A stretch of DNA of 11,747 bases from JAFDZO01 sp041859205 (GTDB taxonomy: Bacteria > Bacteroidota > Ignavibacteria > Tepidaquicellales > Tepidaquicellaceae): the NCBI GenBank assembly GCA_041859205.1, contig JBHEKU010000283.1, positions 1 through 11,747 of the forward strand, given 5' to 3'. Each line of letters begins with the position of its first letter. Position 1 is the first letter of the stretch. Of the stretch, positions 6,157 through 11,747 are shown piece by piece. The notes under the pieces are model-generated. The model saw only the letters and a program-made list of their open reading frames with translations. It searched no databases and was not told the origin of the DNA. A program made the position numbers and the translations under genes.

Positions 6157-7467
6157 TTAAAATTCAAGAATTGAATGAAATATTAATTTTGAATCTTTAT
6201 CAGAAGTTTTATTCTCATAATCCATAATAAATGGCAACTGATAGCCAAACTGCTGGTATGATATTCCCAGTGTAAACATTTTTGATGGTTTATACGCCAA
6301 TCCAAGCATCATGAAAGTTTGTCTGTCTGTATTATTATTAAAATCTAAATTACTAACGGTACTGTTTGAGTTATCTGGGTCAAAGAAATCATATCTTGCT
6401 ATGAGCATAAGTTTTTCATTTAGCGCTTCAATAGGAGGATTGAATTCAAAGTAAGTTGATAATCCTGCTGCTGAAGTATTAATTACTGAATCAGGTTTGG
6501 CAGGTGAAGGATCGTTGTTAAATTGCATACTATACTCTGCGCCAATTTTAAAAAATCCTGATTTATTAAAATTGTATTTGTAATGTATCATACTGCCGAA
6601 TCTGTTTCTTACGTATTGCGCTCCTTTGTAATTTTCACCAAGTCCCATTTTTCCTATGTAAGCATATCCTCCTAAAGTTACATCGGCTGTGCCGGTGATT
6701 CTTGCCTTTGAGTCGCTTGCTTTTTTCTTCAACTCAGAAGCAAACGGATGAATAAAAGCGATAGCTTCTATATCCTTAAACCTGTTATCGAATCCTAAAT
6801 TTCTAAAACCGTTACCGTTAAAAATATTTATATAAGCTTCGGCAAGATTGTTCGGCGCTGAAAAAGTTACGTTAGCTCCGATATCTGATGTGGGGAAATA
6901 TGAACCTGAAGCTCTGTTAACCTGATATGCATTTTTTGAAACTGAAGTTATCCAGGGCATATCAGTTAATGTTTTAGCGAAGCCGCGATAGCTGTAGTAC
7001 TTTTCATTCTCTAACGGCCACTGATTTGGAATTATTCCAAAAGTAAAATCTAGCTTTGTGCCATTGTCATTTTTTAAAGGTGTCCAGCTAACCCACGCAA
7101 ATTTTACTCCAAGCTGATATTGAGTTTTTCCGACTCCGTCTGTCAAGGAGTAAATATCTGAAGTTAGTCTAGCCTTCAATGATGGAGTAAGTGAAGCAAA
7201 TACTGTCAGAAATGCTCTTTCAAGAAAAAAAGAATTTTGATTTGTTTCAAATTGATTCTTTGCAGGATTGTAACCGAAAAGTGAATTAGAATTTGGCGAT
7301 AATGAATCCAGCTTTGAAATAAAATTGCTGTTGTCAACATTAAATTCCCATCCGGTAAAAATAGTACCTGCAATTCTGAACTCCTGCTTAAATTCATCTT
7401 TTGATTGTGGATATACAAAGGATACGAAAGAAATGAATAATACAATTTGTAATAAGAACGTTTTCAT
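6157..7467 (-). CDS. Outer-membrane beta-barrel (porin-like) protein
   Basis: The 436-residue protein has a signal peptide (about 1-20, ending VYPQ). The rest is rich in alternating aromatic and polar strands typical of outer-membrane barrels (for example FFLERAFLTVFASLTPSLKARLTSD, MIHYKYNFNKSGFFKIGAEYSMQF, MLGLAYKPSKMFTLGISYQQFGYQL). It ends in Phe (ILEF), the usual signal recognised by the BAM machinery. Length and pattern resemble phosphate-selective-type and DcaP-type porins, but I cannot name a family or a substrate. It starts 19 bases after the ric stop and ends 34 bases before the next gene, so it belongs to the same unit. Entry of nitrite or copper is a possible role, inferred only from context. 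Confidence 0.75.
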   Translation of the reverse strand: MKTFLLQIVLFISFVSFVYPQSKDEFKQEFRIAGTIFTGWEFNVDNSNFISKLDSLSPNSNSLFGYNPAKNQFETNQNSFFLERAFLTVFASLTPSLKARLTSDIYSLTDGVGKTQYQLGVKFAWVSWTPLKNDNGTKLDFTFGIIPNQWPLENEKYYSYRGFAKTLTDMPWITSVSKNAYQVNRASGSYFPTSDIGANVTFSAPNNLAEAYINIFNGNGFRNLGFDNRFKDIEAIAFIHPFASELKKKASDSKARITGTADVTLGGYAYIGKMGLGENYKGAQYVRNRFGSMIHYKYNFNKSGFFKIGAEYSMQFNNDPSPAKPDSVINTSAAGLSTYFEFNPPIEALNEKLMLIARYDFFDPDNSNSTVSNLDFNNNTDRQTFMMLGLAYKPSKMFTLGISYQQFGYQLPFIMDYENKTSDKDSKLIFHSILEF

Positions 7468-7486
7468 AATTTTATCTACCTTATTA

Positions 7487-8227
7487 TTAGCTTAGGCTGC
7501 AGCTTGGTGCATTCAATTCTTTTTCCATTTCTACAGCTTTTGGAAACAAAATATTATTTTCTAAATGAACATGCTGATGAAGATCCTGTTCAAACTCTTT
7601 TAGTTCACTATAAAGTACTTTAAATGTATTGCATGCATTTTCCGGCGGAGTGTAACGGTTGCTCAACAAACTGATTTCCGCCATTCTTTTTCCAGCTTCC
7701 TCATGTTCGTTTTCCATAACTTTAATTGGATTATTCACCGAACCAAATGATGCGCAATTCATTTTCATTGAATGCTGTATTGCCGTTTTCATATTTATTA
7801 TATAGGGAAAAAGCATCTTTTCTTCTTTTTGCATATGAGCGATTAATTCTTCTTTAACCGCGTCAAAAGATGTTTTTATCTTTATTAATTGGGGATGTTT
7901 TACTCCATGTGCAGTTATGACTTTTTCGAGATGGTGTTCTATTGTGGAAACAGAGCGGGTTACGTAGTTGTGGTGGTTATTTATAATATAGTCAATTAGG
8001 AAGCTAACTTCCCAATTATTAAAATGCTGGGAAATGGCTGCGTTCTTTTCAACTGCCGAAAGTTGGGATATAACACCTTCAGGGTCTAACCCTTTTTCAA
8101 GGCATGCATCGTTAATAGTTTTCTTTCCGCCGCAGCAGAAATCAAGCCCCAGTGTTTCAAAAACTTCAGCTGTTCGGAAGTTATCACTGACGACTTGTCC
8201 GATTTTATTTTCTTTTTGTATTTGCAT
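7487..8227 (-). CDS. ric: Iron-sulfur cluster repair di-iron protein (RIC/ScdA/YtfE)
   Basis: The family repairs iron-sulfur clusters damaged by nitric oxide or oxidants in the cytoplasm. The 246-residue length is close to the usual 220-250. The N-terminal ScdA_N domain carries the signature FETLGLDFCCGG (23-34, with C31-C32). The hemerythrin-like four-helix domain shows di-iron ligand candidates H85 or H86, H107, H131 with E135, H175, and H219 with E223, matching the spacing in YtfE. First gene of the five-gene unit. A perfect FNR/DNR site precedes it, so it should be induced with nirK, fitting protection against the NO that NirK would make. The start ATG has only a weak ribosome binding site, as is common in this window. 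Confidence 0.93.
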   Translation of the reverse strand: MQIQKENKIGQVVSDNFRTAEVFETLGLDFCCGGKKTINDACLEKGLDPEGVISQLSAVEKNAAISQHFNNWEVSFLIDYIINNHHNYVTRSVSTIEHHLEKVITAHGVKHPQLIKIKTSFDAVKEELIAHMQKEEKMLFPYIINMKTAIQHSMKMNCASFGSVNNPIKVMENEHEEAGKRMAEISLLSNRYTPPENACNTFKVLYSELKEFEQDLHQHVHLENNILFPKAVEMEKELNAPSCSLS

Positions 8228-8249
8228 TATAGTTTGTTTTTTTGTTATT

Positions 8250-8257
8250 CAAAAATA
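8250..8257 (-). promoter_or_regulatory. Bacteroidota-type -7 element for ric operon
   Basis: The minus strand reads TATTTTTG, an exact match to the TAnnTTTG core promoter element of Bacteroidota. If transcription starts about 12 bases from its first base (near 8245), the FNR/DNR site at 8280-8293 is centred at about -41.5, the class II activator position, and the leader before ric is about 18 nt. No strong -33 element is apparent, as expected for an activator-dependent promoter. Confidence 0.6.
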
Positions 8258-8279
8258 CTAACTATAATCTATTTCTCCT

Positions 8280-8293
8280 TTGATCTAGGTCAA
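8280..8293 (-). promoter_or_regulatory. FNR/DNR box upstream of ric
   Basis: Minus strand TTGACCTAGATCAA fits the FNR-family operator TTGAC/T-N4-A/GTCAA with no mismatch. It lies 53 bases before the ric start and just beyond the stop of the CRP/FNR-family gene whose recognition helix carries the residues for TTGA half-sites. It is the most convincing regulatory site in the window and should control ric through nirK. Confidence 0.85.
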
Positions 8294-8320
8294 ATTCCGA
8301 AAATATATTTTTTGATTGGA

Positions 8321-9013
8321 TTAAAGGGTAAGTTTTTTCAGACCTTTGATGTCTGTGATATGGATGGTTTTGCCGTCAACCTCAATTATCAGGTCTTCGT
8401 GCAATTTTCTGAAAGTGCGGGATAATGTTTCTAGTATTGTTCCAAGATATGATGCCAGGTCATTCTTGCTTATGCTAAGTTCGATGTAAGAATTCTCAGG
8501 TTTTTTGCTGTATTCAGAAAGTATAAAACCTGCAACTCTTTTAGTTACATCTTTTAATGCAATTTCTTCAATATGTTGATTCAATGAACGAAGTCTTTTT
8601 GCAAAACCGGAAAGCATCTTAAGTAAAAGCTTATTATTTTTTTCTATAATTTTCAAAAATGGCTCGGCAGAAACCTTCATAACTTCCGTGTAATCTTCTA
8701 ATGCCATTGAATTAGCAGGGTATCTTGCTTCACCCCTTAATATTTGGTCCGAATTTTCAAACAGAGGTACTTCAGCAAAAGAATTATTTGGTGTGATAAG
8801 ATGCAGGATATGTTCTTTAGCATCCTTTGATATCTTGTATATCTTAACAAGGCCTTTTAATACAATGTAAAAACCATTATATGGCTCCGTGTCAAAAAAG
8901 ATTGTTTCTCCTTTATTGTAAATCCTTATTCTTATTATCTTCTCAATTTCTGTTAACTCTTCTTCATTAAGAGAGGAAAAAATAAAAACTTTACTGATTT
9001 CTTCAGGACTCAT
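8321..9013 (-). CDS. CRP/FNR-family regulator, DNR-like
   Basis: The 230-residue protein has an N-terminal cyclic-nucleotide-binding-type beta barrel (about 10-115; KGETIFFDTEPYNGFYIVLKG is the typical core), a long dimer helix (about 116-150) and a C-terminal winged helix-turn-helix (about 155-222). The recognition helix contains E195-x-x-S198-R199 (ETLSR), the residues FNR and DNR use to read TTGA half-sites. There is no cysteine anywhere, so it cannot carry an FNR-type [4Fe-4S] cluster. A DNR-like NO sensor (haem-based) or another effector is more likely. It lies upstream of and in the same direction as the ric-nirK unit, which starts with a matching operator, so it is the probable activator. 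I saw no clear promoter or autoregulatory box before its own start. Confidence 0.9.
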   Translation of the reverse strand: MSPEEISKVFIFSSLNEEELTEIEKIIRIRIYNKGETIFFDTEPYNGFYIVLKGLVKIYKISKDAKEHILHLITPNNSFAEVPLFENSDQILRGEARYPANSMALEDYTEVMKVSAEPFLKIIEKNNKLLLKMLSGFAKRLRSLNQHIEEIALKDVTKRVAGFILSEYSKKPENSYIELSISKNDLASYLGTILETLSRTFRKLHEDLIIEVDGKTIHITDIKGLKKLTL

Positions 9014-9118
9014 TTTTTGTTAATATACACAAAATATATATCTACACTTTTTAAATTAGTATTCAAAAATTAAAATTCAGAGGATGCAATTTCTTTTTTA
9101 AGTATTCTTCGTCAGTAT

Positions 9119-9393
9119 ATGAAAATACCTGCGGGGAAATATTCCGTTTGGTAAGTTAATGAATTATTTCACTTACCCCTTACACTTTATCATAAGAGAG
9201 CTCTTAAAAGCGATGCTCAAGAATTCATTATTCAAGAAGCCGAAGTACTTTACGTAAGGTGCAATTAATATGAAAGTATATCTAGCATTACCAGAAGTAA
9301 AATACAAAGATGATATAGCACCAGCCATATACATGAATTTCTGTTATCAAAGGAGAAGAAGATTTACATATGCATATTCATTTGGAGAATTAC
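9119..9393 (+). pseudogene. Decayed, truncated copy of the two-TM gene at 10502
   Basis: The DNA parallels the start of the intact gene at 10502-11032. Shared pieces include the stretch before the ATG (agtattct...tcag), ATGRAAATACCTGC, the region encoding EVKYKDDI followed by FCY, and a last similarity near ggagaat. Upstream similarity reaches back to about 9077. The copy is broken by several small indels and has an early in-frame stop (TAA at 9152-9154). Similarity fades at about 9393, so the membrane-spanning half is missing. It is dead by sequence. It sits on the other side of the hemerythrin gene from the live copy. Confidence 0.8.
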
Positions 9394-9501
9394 ATCGTTT
9401 TGGAAAGCTACCATTAGCTAAAGAAACACGAGTTAGGGGATACTGAAAATCCATCTTGTATTCTCTGTTAACAAATATATTTTAAAAGGAATTGCTACGC
9501 C

Positions 9502-9538
9502 CAATTATGAGTTATAGTTATTATAAACAATAATTGGA
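9502..9538. repeat. Inverted repeat upstream of hemerythrin gene
   Basis: CCAATTAT (9502-9509) and ATAATTGG (9531-9538) form a perfect 8-bp inverted repeat with a 21-base AT-rich spacer, ending 19 bases before the ATG at 9558. An operator or a leader hairpin are both possible. It does not match the FNR/DNR consensus. Confidence 0.4.
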
Positions 9539-9557
9539 AGTTTAAATACATTATGAA

Positions 9558-10034
9558 ATGAAAAAGCCGATAAAAAGAAATGAAGCACTTCAACCTTTAA
9601 GTAGAGATCATCACCATACTTTATTGCTTTGCTGGAAGATCAGAGCAGGATTTGAAAAAGGTATTCCCGTAGAAAGAATAAAAGCATATGCTGACTGGTT
9701 CTATGAAAATTACATCATTAAGCATTTTAAAATGGAAGAAGAATATCTCTATCCGATTTTAGGAATTGAAAATAAGTTAATTCAACAGGCTATTGAAGAA
9801 CATAAGCTGCTTGCGAGATTGTTTACGGACAATTCAAAAATAGAAGAGTCTCTAAGACAAATTCCGGAAGAATTAAAAAAACATATTAGATTTGAGGAAA
9901 GAACTTTATTTAATGAAATTCAAATATCCGCTTCACCGGAACAATTGGAAAAAGTTGAACTAATACATGATAAAGAGAAATTTGTTGATAATCTGAGCGA
10001 TGAGTTCTGGTTATACAAAGTTACTGGAAATTAA
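9558..10034 (+). CDS. Hemerythrin HHE-domain protein
   Basis: This 158-residue single-domain protein has four helices with di-iron ligand candidates in the usual order: H18-H20 (SRDHHHTLLL), H56 with E60 (KHFKMEEEYLYP), H82 (EEHKLL), and H109 with E113 (KHIRFEERTLF). Such small cytoplasmic hemerythrin-like proteins bind O2 or NO, or act in iron or oxidative-stress handling; the substrate cannot be told from sequence. It lacks the ScdA_N domain of the nearby ric product, so it is a separate family member. The start ATG has no clear Shine-Dalgarno; an ATG six bases earlier hits a stop at once. It lies between a dead and a live copy of the two-TM gene, suggesting duplication of a neighbouring segment. 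No FNR/DNR box was seen before it. Confidence 0.9.
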   Translation: MKKPIKRNEALQPLSRDHHHTLLLCWKIRAGFEKGIPVERIKAYADWFYENYIIKHFKMEEEYLYPILGIENKLIQQAIEEHKLLARLFTDNSKIEESLRQIPEELKKHIRFEERTLFNEIQISASPEQLEKVELIHDKEKFVDNLSDEFWLYKVTGN

Positions 10035-10062
10035 GAAAATACCCTTGACTAATATTAAAAAA

Positions 10063-10081
10063 CGTTTACAAACGATTTTTT
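10063..10081 (+). terminator. Weak terminator candidate after hemerythrin gene
   Basis: Short stem CGTT/AACG (extendable to CGTTT/AAACG) followed by ATTTTTT, 29 bases after the hemerythrin stop. The stem is short and alternative pairings with a downstream CGTTCGTTT exist, so this is tentative. Confidence 0.3.
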
Positions 10082-10267
10082 ACGTTCGTTTCGAATTTAA
10101 AAGTTTAGGTTAATGTTCTATTCATTAGTCATTTTAATCTGGAGTTTAAATCTCAACGTTCCTTTCTTAAGTCCGAAATTGGAATCGGGTTCCGATAAAG
10201 TTGAACAGATAAATTGTGGGTAGGAATGCATAAAGAACTCTTGTACTAGGTCTTAGAACTACTAAAT

Positions 10268-10286
10268 GTGCTAACGAATTGCTAAC
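10268..10286 (+). repeat. Paired GCTAAC repeat, 11-base period
   Basis: GCTAAC starts at 10270 and 10281, and the wider unit reads GTGCTAACGAATTGCTAAC. Spacing and sequence parallel the GCTGAC pair at 3547 and 3558 in the same orientation, with about 16 of 22 bases the same over the longer stretch. The two pairs bracket the nirK-to-hemerythrin segment. Confidence 0.4.
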
Positions 10287-10501
10287 AAAGAGTTAGTCTT
10301 AATAGAATACAATATAAAATTTATTGGGTTATACCACCTAACGACTCATCTACACTACCTACATAATCAACTAATTAGCTATTGCAATGTAATAAATATA
10401 TGAATACATTAATCAGATTCCTCTTTTTTAAGCAATGAATATTCCTGGGAATAATAACTTCTTTTAATCAGAGTTTTTTTAAAGTATTCTACCATCAGCA
10501 T

Positions 10502-11032
10502 ATGGAAATACCTGCTGAAATAACACTTCGTTTGGTTAGCATTAATGAATTGCTCCGCTTACCTGTTTCACTTTATCGTAAGAGAACACTAAAAAGTGAT
10601 GCTGAAGAATTTATTGTCGAAGAAGCTGAAGCGCTTCCACATAAAACTGCAATTAATATAAAAGTTAATCTTGCATCATCAGAAGTTAAATACAAAGATG
10701 ATATAACTCTTGCCATTCAAAGACATTTCTGCTATCGCCGGGCGCAAGCACAAAAAAGGTTTAAACGAGTTTTACATTATGGATGGAGAATACTTTTTAT
10801 TGCTCTGGGCTTGCTTGCTGCAATATTTTCACTTACTGAGCTCATCTTGTATCTTATGCCGGATAACAAGCTTCTCCTGTTTATCCGGGAATCCTTCATT
10901 ATTCTCGGTTGGGTTGCCTTATGGCGGCCTCTGGATTTGTTGCTTTATGAATGGTACCCGATTAAAACAAATATCAATTTATTCTATAGACTTGAACATT
11001 GCAATGTTCACATTATTATTAGTGAATCTTAA
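10502..11032 (+). CDS. Conserved two-TM membrane protein, function unknown
   Basis: The 176-residue protein starts with about 90 soluble residues containing the stretch EVKYKDDITLAIQRHFCYRR. It has two hydrophobic helices (about 98-117 and 126-141) and a conserved-looking tail LGWVALWRPLDLLLYEWYPIKTNINLFYRLE. I associate this WRPLxxxLYxWYPI-type tail with uncharacterised bacterial membrane proteins, but I assign no function. The upstream sequence lacks a Shine-Dalgarno. The start is supported because similarity with the decayed copy at 9119 includes this ATG. It follows the hemerythrin gene in the same direction but 467 bases away, so co-transcription is uncertain. Confidence 0.75.
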   Translation: MEIPAEITLRLVSINELLRLPVSLYRKRTLKSDAEEFIVEEAEALPHKTAINIKVNLASSEVKYKDDITLAIQRHFCYRRAQAQKRFKRVLHYGWRILFIALGLLAAIFSLTELILYLMPDNKLLLFIRESFIILGWVALWRPLDLLLYEWYPIKTNINLFYRLEHCNVHIIISES

Positions 11033-11204
11033 ATTAATTCTTTCTAATAATGGAATAATATTATGCAGGCTATGTAGAGACGCTCACACCAAGGAAATGA
11101 GAAACTCATCGGATTTTAAAAGGTATTCTTTTGATAACTCCTACGGAAAGAGGTGGGAGGTTGGAAGAGATTATTTATGCAGTTTTATTCTTGCCACTGA
11201 CTAG

Positions 11205-11223
11205 TCGCCTTTCATGCAGGCGA
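11205..11223. terminator. Small hairpin between two-TM gene and reductase
   Basis: TCGCCT (11205-11210) pairs with AGGCGA (11218-11223) around a 7-base loop. The following sequence (ATTAAAT) is not a real U-run, so it may be a weak terminator or a leader hairpin. It lies about 60 bases before the reductase start. Confidence 0.3.
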
Positions 11224-11281
11224 ATTAAATATTGATAGGACTTACATCATCATAAAAAAAATAAATTCAAAATTAAATACA

Positions 11282-11747
11282 ATGAACGAACAACAAAAAA
11301 TTAGACCACAAGAACCAACACGCTTCCTTGTTTTTTCCGCATCATTACGGAAGGACTCGCTGAACACTAGATTAGCTAAATTAGCTGCATCTGTTATTGA
11401 AAAAAATGGAGGAATAGTCGATTTTGCTAACATGAGTGAATTTGATTGTCCCTCAATGAATCAGGATTTGGAAATAAATAATTTTCATCCGGCAGGTGCA
11501 GAAGAATTCCACAAACGCATTTTGGCAAACGATGCCTTTATTATCTCATCTCCGGAATATAATGGTTCAATGCCCGGTTTTTTAAAAAATTCCATTGACT
11601 GGGTTTCCCGGTTTCGTCCGCAGCCATTCAATGAACGCCATGTTCTGCTAATGTCTGCTTCACCTTCGATGGGAGGCGGCAATCATGCGCTTTGGTCTTT
11701 GAGAGTACCGTTGGAAAAGCTTGGTTCAAATGTTTTTTCGGCAATGT
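11282..11747 (+). CDS. NADPH-dependent FMN reductase (flavodoxin-like), 5' part
   Basis: From the ATG at 11282 the frame is open to the window edge (about 155 codons; 3' end missing). After a short polar leader comes FLVFSASLRKDSLNTRLAKLAA, the FMN-phosphate-binding loop after the first beta strand (S-x-S/A-S-L-R-x-x-S-x-N). Further on is the second flavin-contact motif IISSPEYNGSMPGFLKNSIDWVSR, where SPEYNxSxPGxLKNxIDW is the hallmark of the NADPH-dependent FMN reductase family. LLMSASPSMGGGNHAL, a typical third loop, follows. Members are cytoplasmic flavoproteins reducing FMN, quinones, chromate or azo compounds with NAD(P)H. The substrate here is unknown, and no link to the nitrite cluster can be shown. 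Confidence 0.92.
   Translation, partial: MNEQQKIRPQEPTRFLVFSASLRKDSLNTRLAKLAASVIEKNGGIVDFANMSEFDCPSMNQDLEINNFHPAGAEEFHKRILANDAFIISSPEYNGSMPGFLKNSIDWVSRFRPQPFNERHVLLMSASPSMGGGNHALWSLRVPLEKLGSNVFSAM

Larger units (their letters stand above)
9014..9557. other. Divergent intergenic region with decayed gene copy
   Basis: This 544-base region separates the minus-strand regulator from the plus-strand hemerythrin gene. Most of it is the decayed two-TM gene copy (9119-9393). The rest holds an AT-rich regulator leader (9014-9090) and an 8-bp inverted repeat near the hemerythrin start (9502-9538). I found no second FNR/DNR box here. Confidence 0.7.
10035..10501. other. 467-base intergenic region
   Basis: No convincing gene. 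It contains a weak terminator candidate (10063-10081), a 36-codon frame (ATG 10113 to TAG 10223, MFYSLVILIW...) without a ribosome binding site that I do not call, and a paired GCTAAC repeat with 11-base spacing (10270-10286). The last 30 bases or so resemble the sequence before the decayed copy at 9119. Confidence 0.6.

Noticed and set aside
6123..6167. Longer form of the small membrane protein starting at TTG 6165-6167
   Set aside because: It would overlap the end of the porin gene and put a charged stretch before an otherwise perfect signal sequence at the ATG 6120-6122.
10113..10223. 36-codon ORF with a hydrophobic start
   Set aside because: No ribosome binding site, no recognised homology and no operon context; noted only in the intergenic entry.
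10710..11204. Plus-strand 164-codon open frame overlapping the two-TM gene
   Set aside because: It overlaps 10502-11032 in another frame for most of its length. The 10502 frame has coherent membrane segments, a recognisable tail and a homologous copy at 9119.
1..11747. CRISPR array, transposon ends or integrase gene
   Set aside because: No regularly spaced repeats of CRISPR type, no transposase or recombinase motifs, and no paired terminal inverted repeats were seen. The island idea rests on the tRNA scar only.

Overview
The window is low-GC bacterial DNA. The gene families, the Bacteroidota-type promoter element TATTTTTG, weak ribosome binding sites and OMP-style C-termini ending in Phe suggest the Bacteroidota/Chlorobi/Ignavibacteria group. 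That placement is inference from gene content, not a phylogenetic result.

Left block (1-2675, minus strand): the end of an exopolysaccharide export operon. A small secreted SLBB protein (Wza-like) is followed four bases later by a Wzc-type chain-length determinant/BY-kinase. The kinase frame is split by one in-frame TAA at 908-910, with both halves otherwise intact.

Middle (2676-3796): about 1.1 kb without a full gene, looking like a boundary or scar. It holds two interlocking perfect inverted repeats (2992-3041), a 19-codon ORF with a strong Shine-Dalgarno, a 13-bp terminator, and directly beside it the 3' half of a tRNA-Ala(GGC) gene whose 5' half is replaced. It also holds a paired GCTGAC repeat and a short remnant of an RHS/YD-repeat protein. 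The simplest reading is the far end of an element inserted into a tRNA gene; the element would extend rightwards.

Right of that (3797-9013, minus strand): a compact nitrite/NO cluster. In transcription order it has a CRP/FNR-family regulator, then a five-gene unit: ric (di-iron Fe-S repair), an outer-membrane beta-barrel, two small unrecognised envelope proteins, and a NirK-type copper protein with a fused amicyanin-like domain and a C-terminal membrane anchor. A perfect FNR/DNR box (TTGACCTAGATCAA on the minus strand) precedes ric, about 41.5 bp before the start site implied by a TATTTTTG element. The regulator carries the E-x-x-S-R recognition residues that read such a site. The picture is a regulator that, under low oxygen or NO, turns on nitrite reduction together with repair of NO damage. 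The NirK has two notable substitutions, Ser at the catalytic-Asp position and Gln at the type-1 axial-Met position.

Rightmost block (9014-11747, plus strand): a hemerythrin-domain protein, then a two-TM conserved protein, then the start of an NADPH-dependent FMN reductase that runs off the window. A decayed, truncated copy of the two-TM gene lies at 9119-9393, so the hemerythrin gene sits between a dead and a live copy. No CRISPR array, rRNA, intact tRNA or recognisable transposase/integrase gene was seen.
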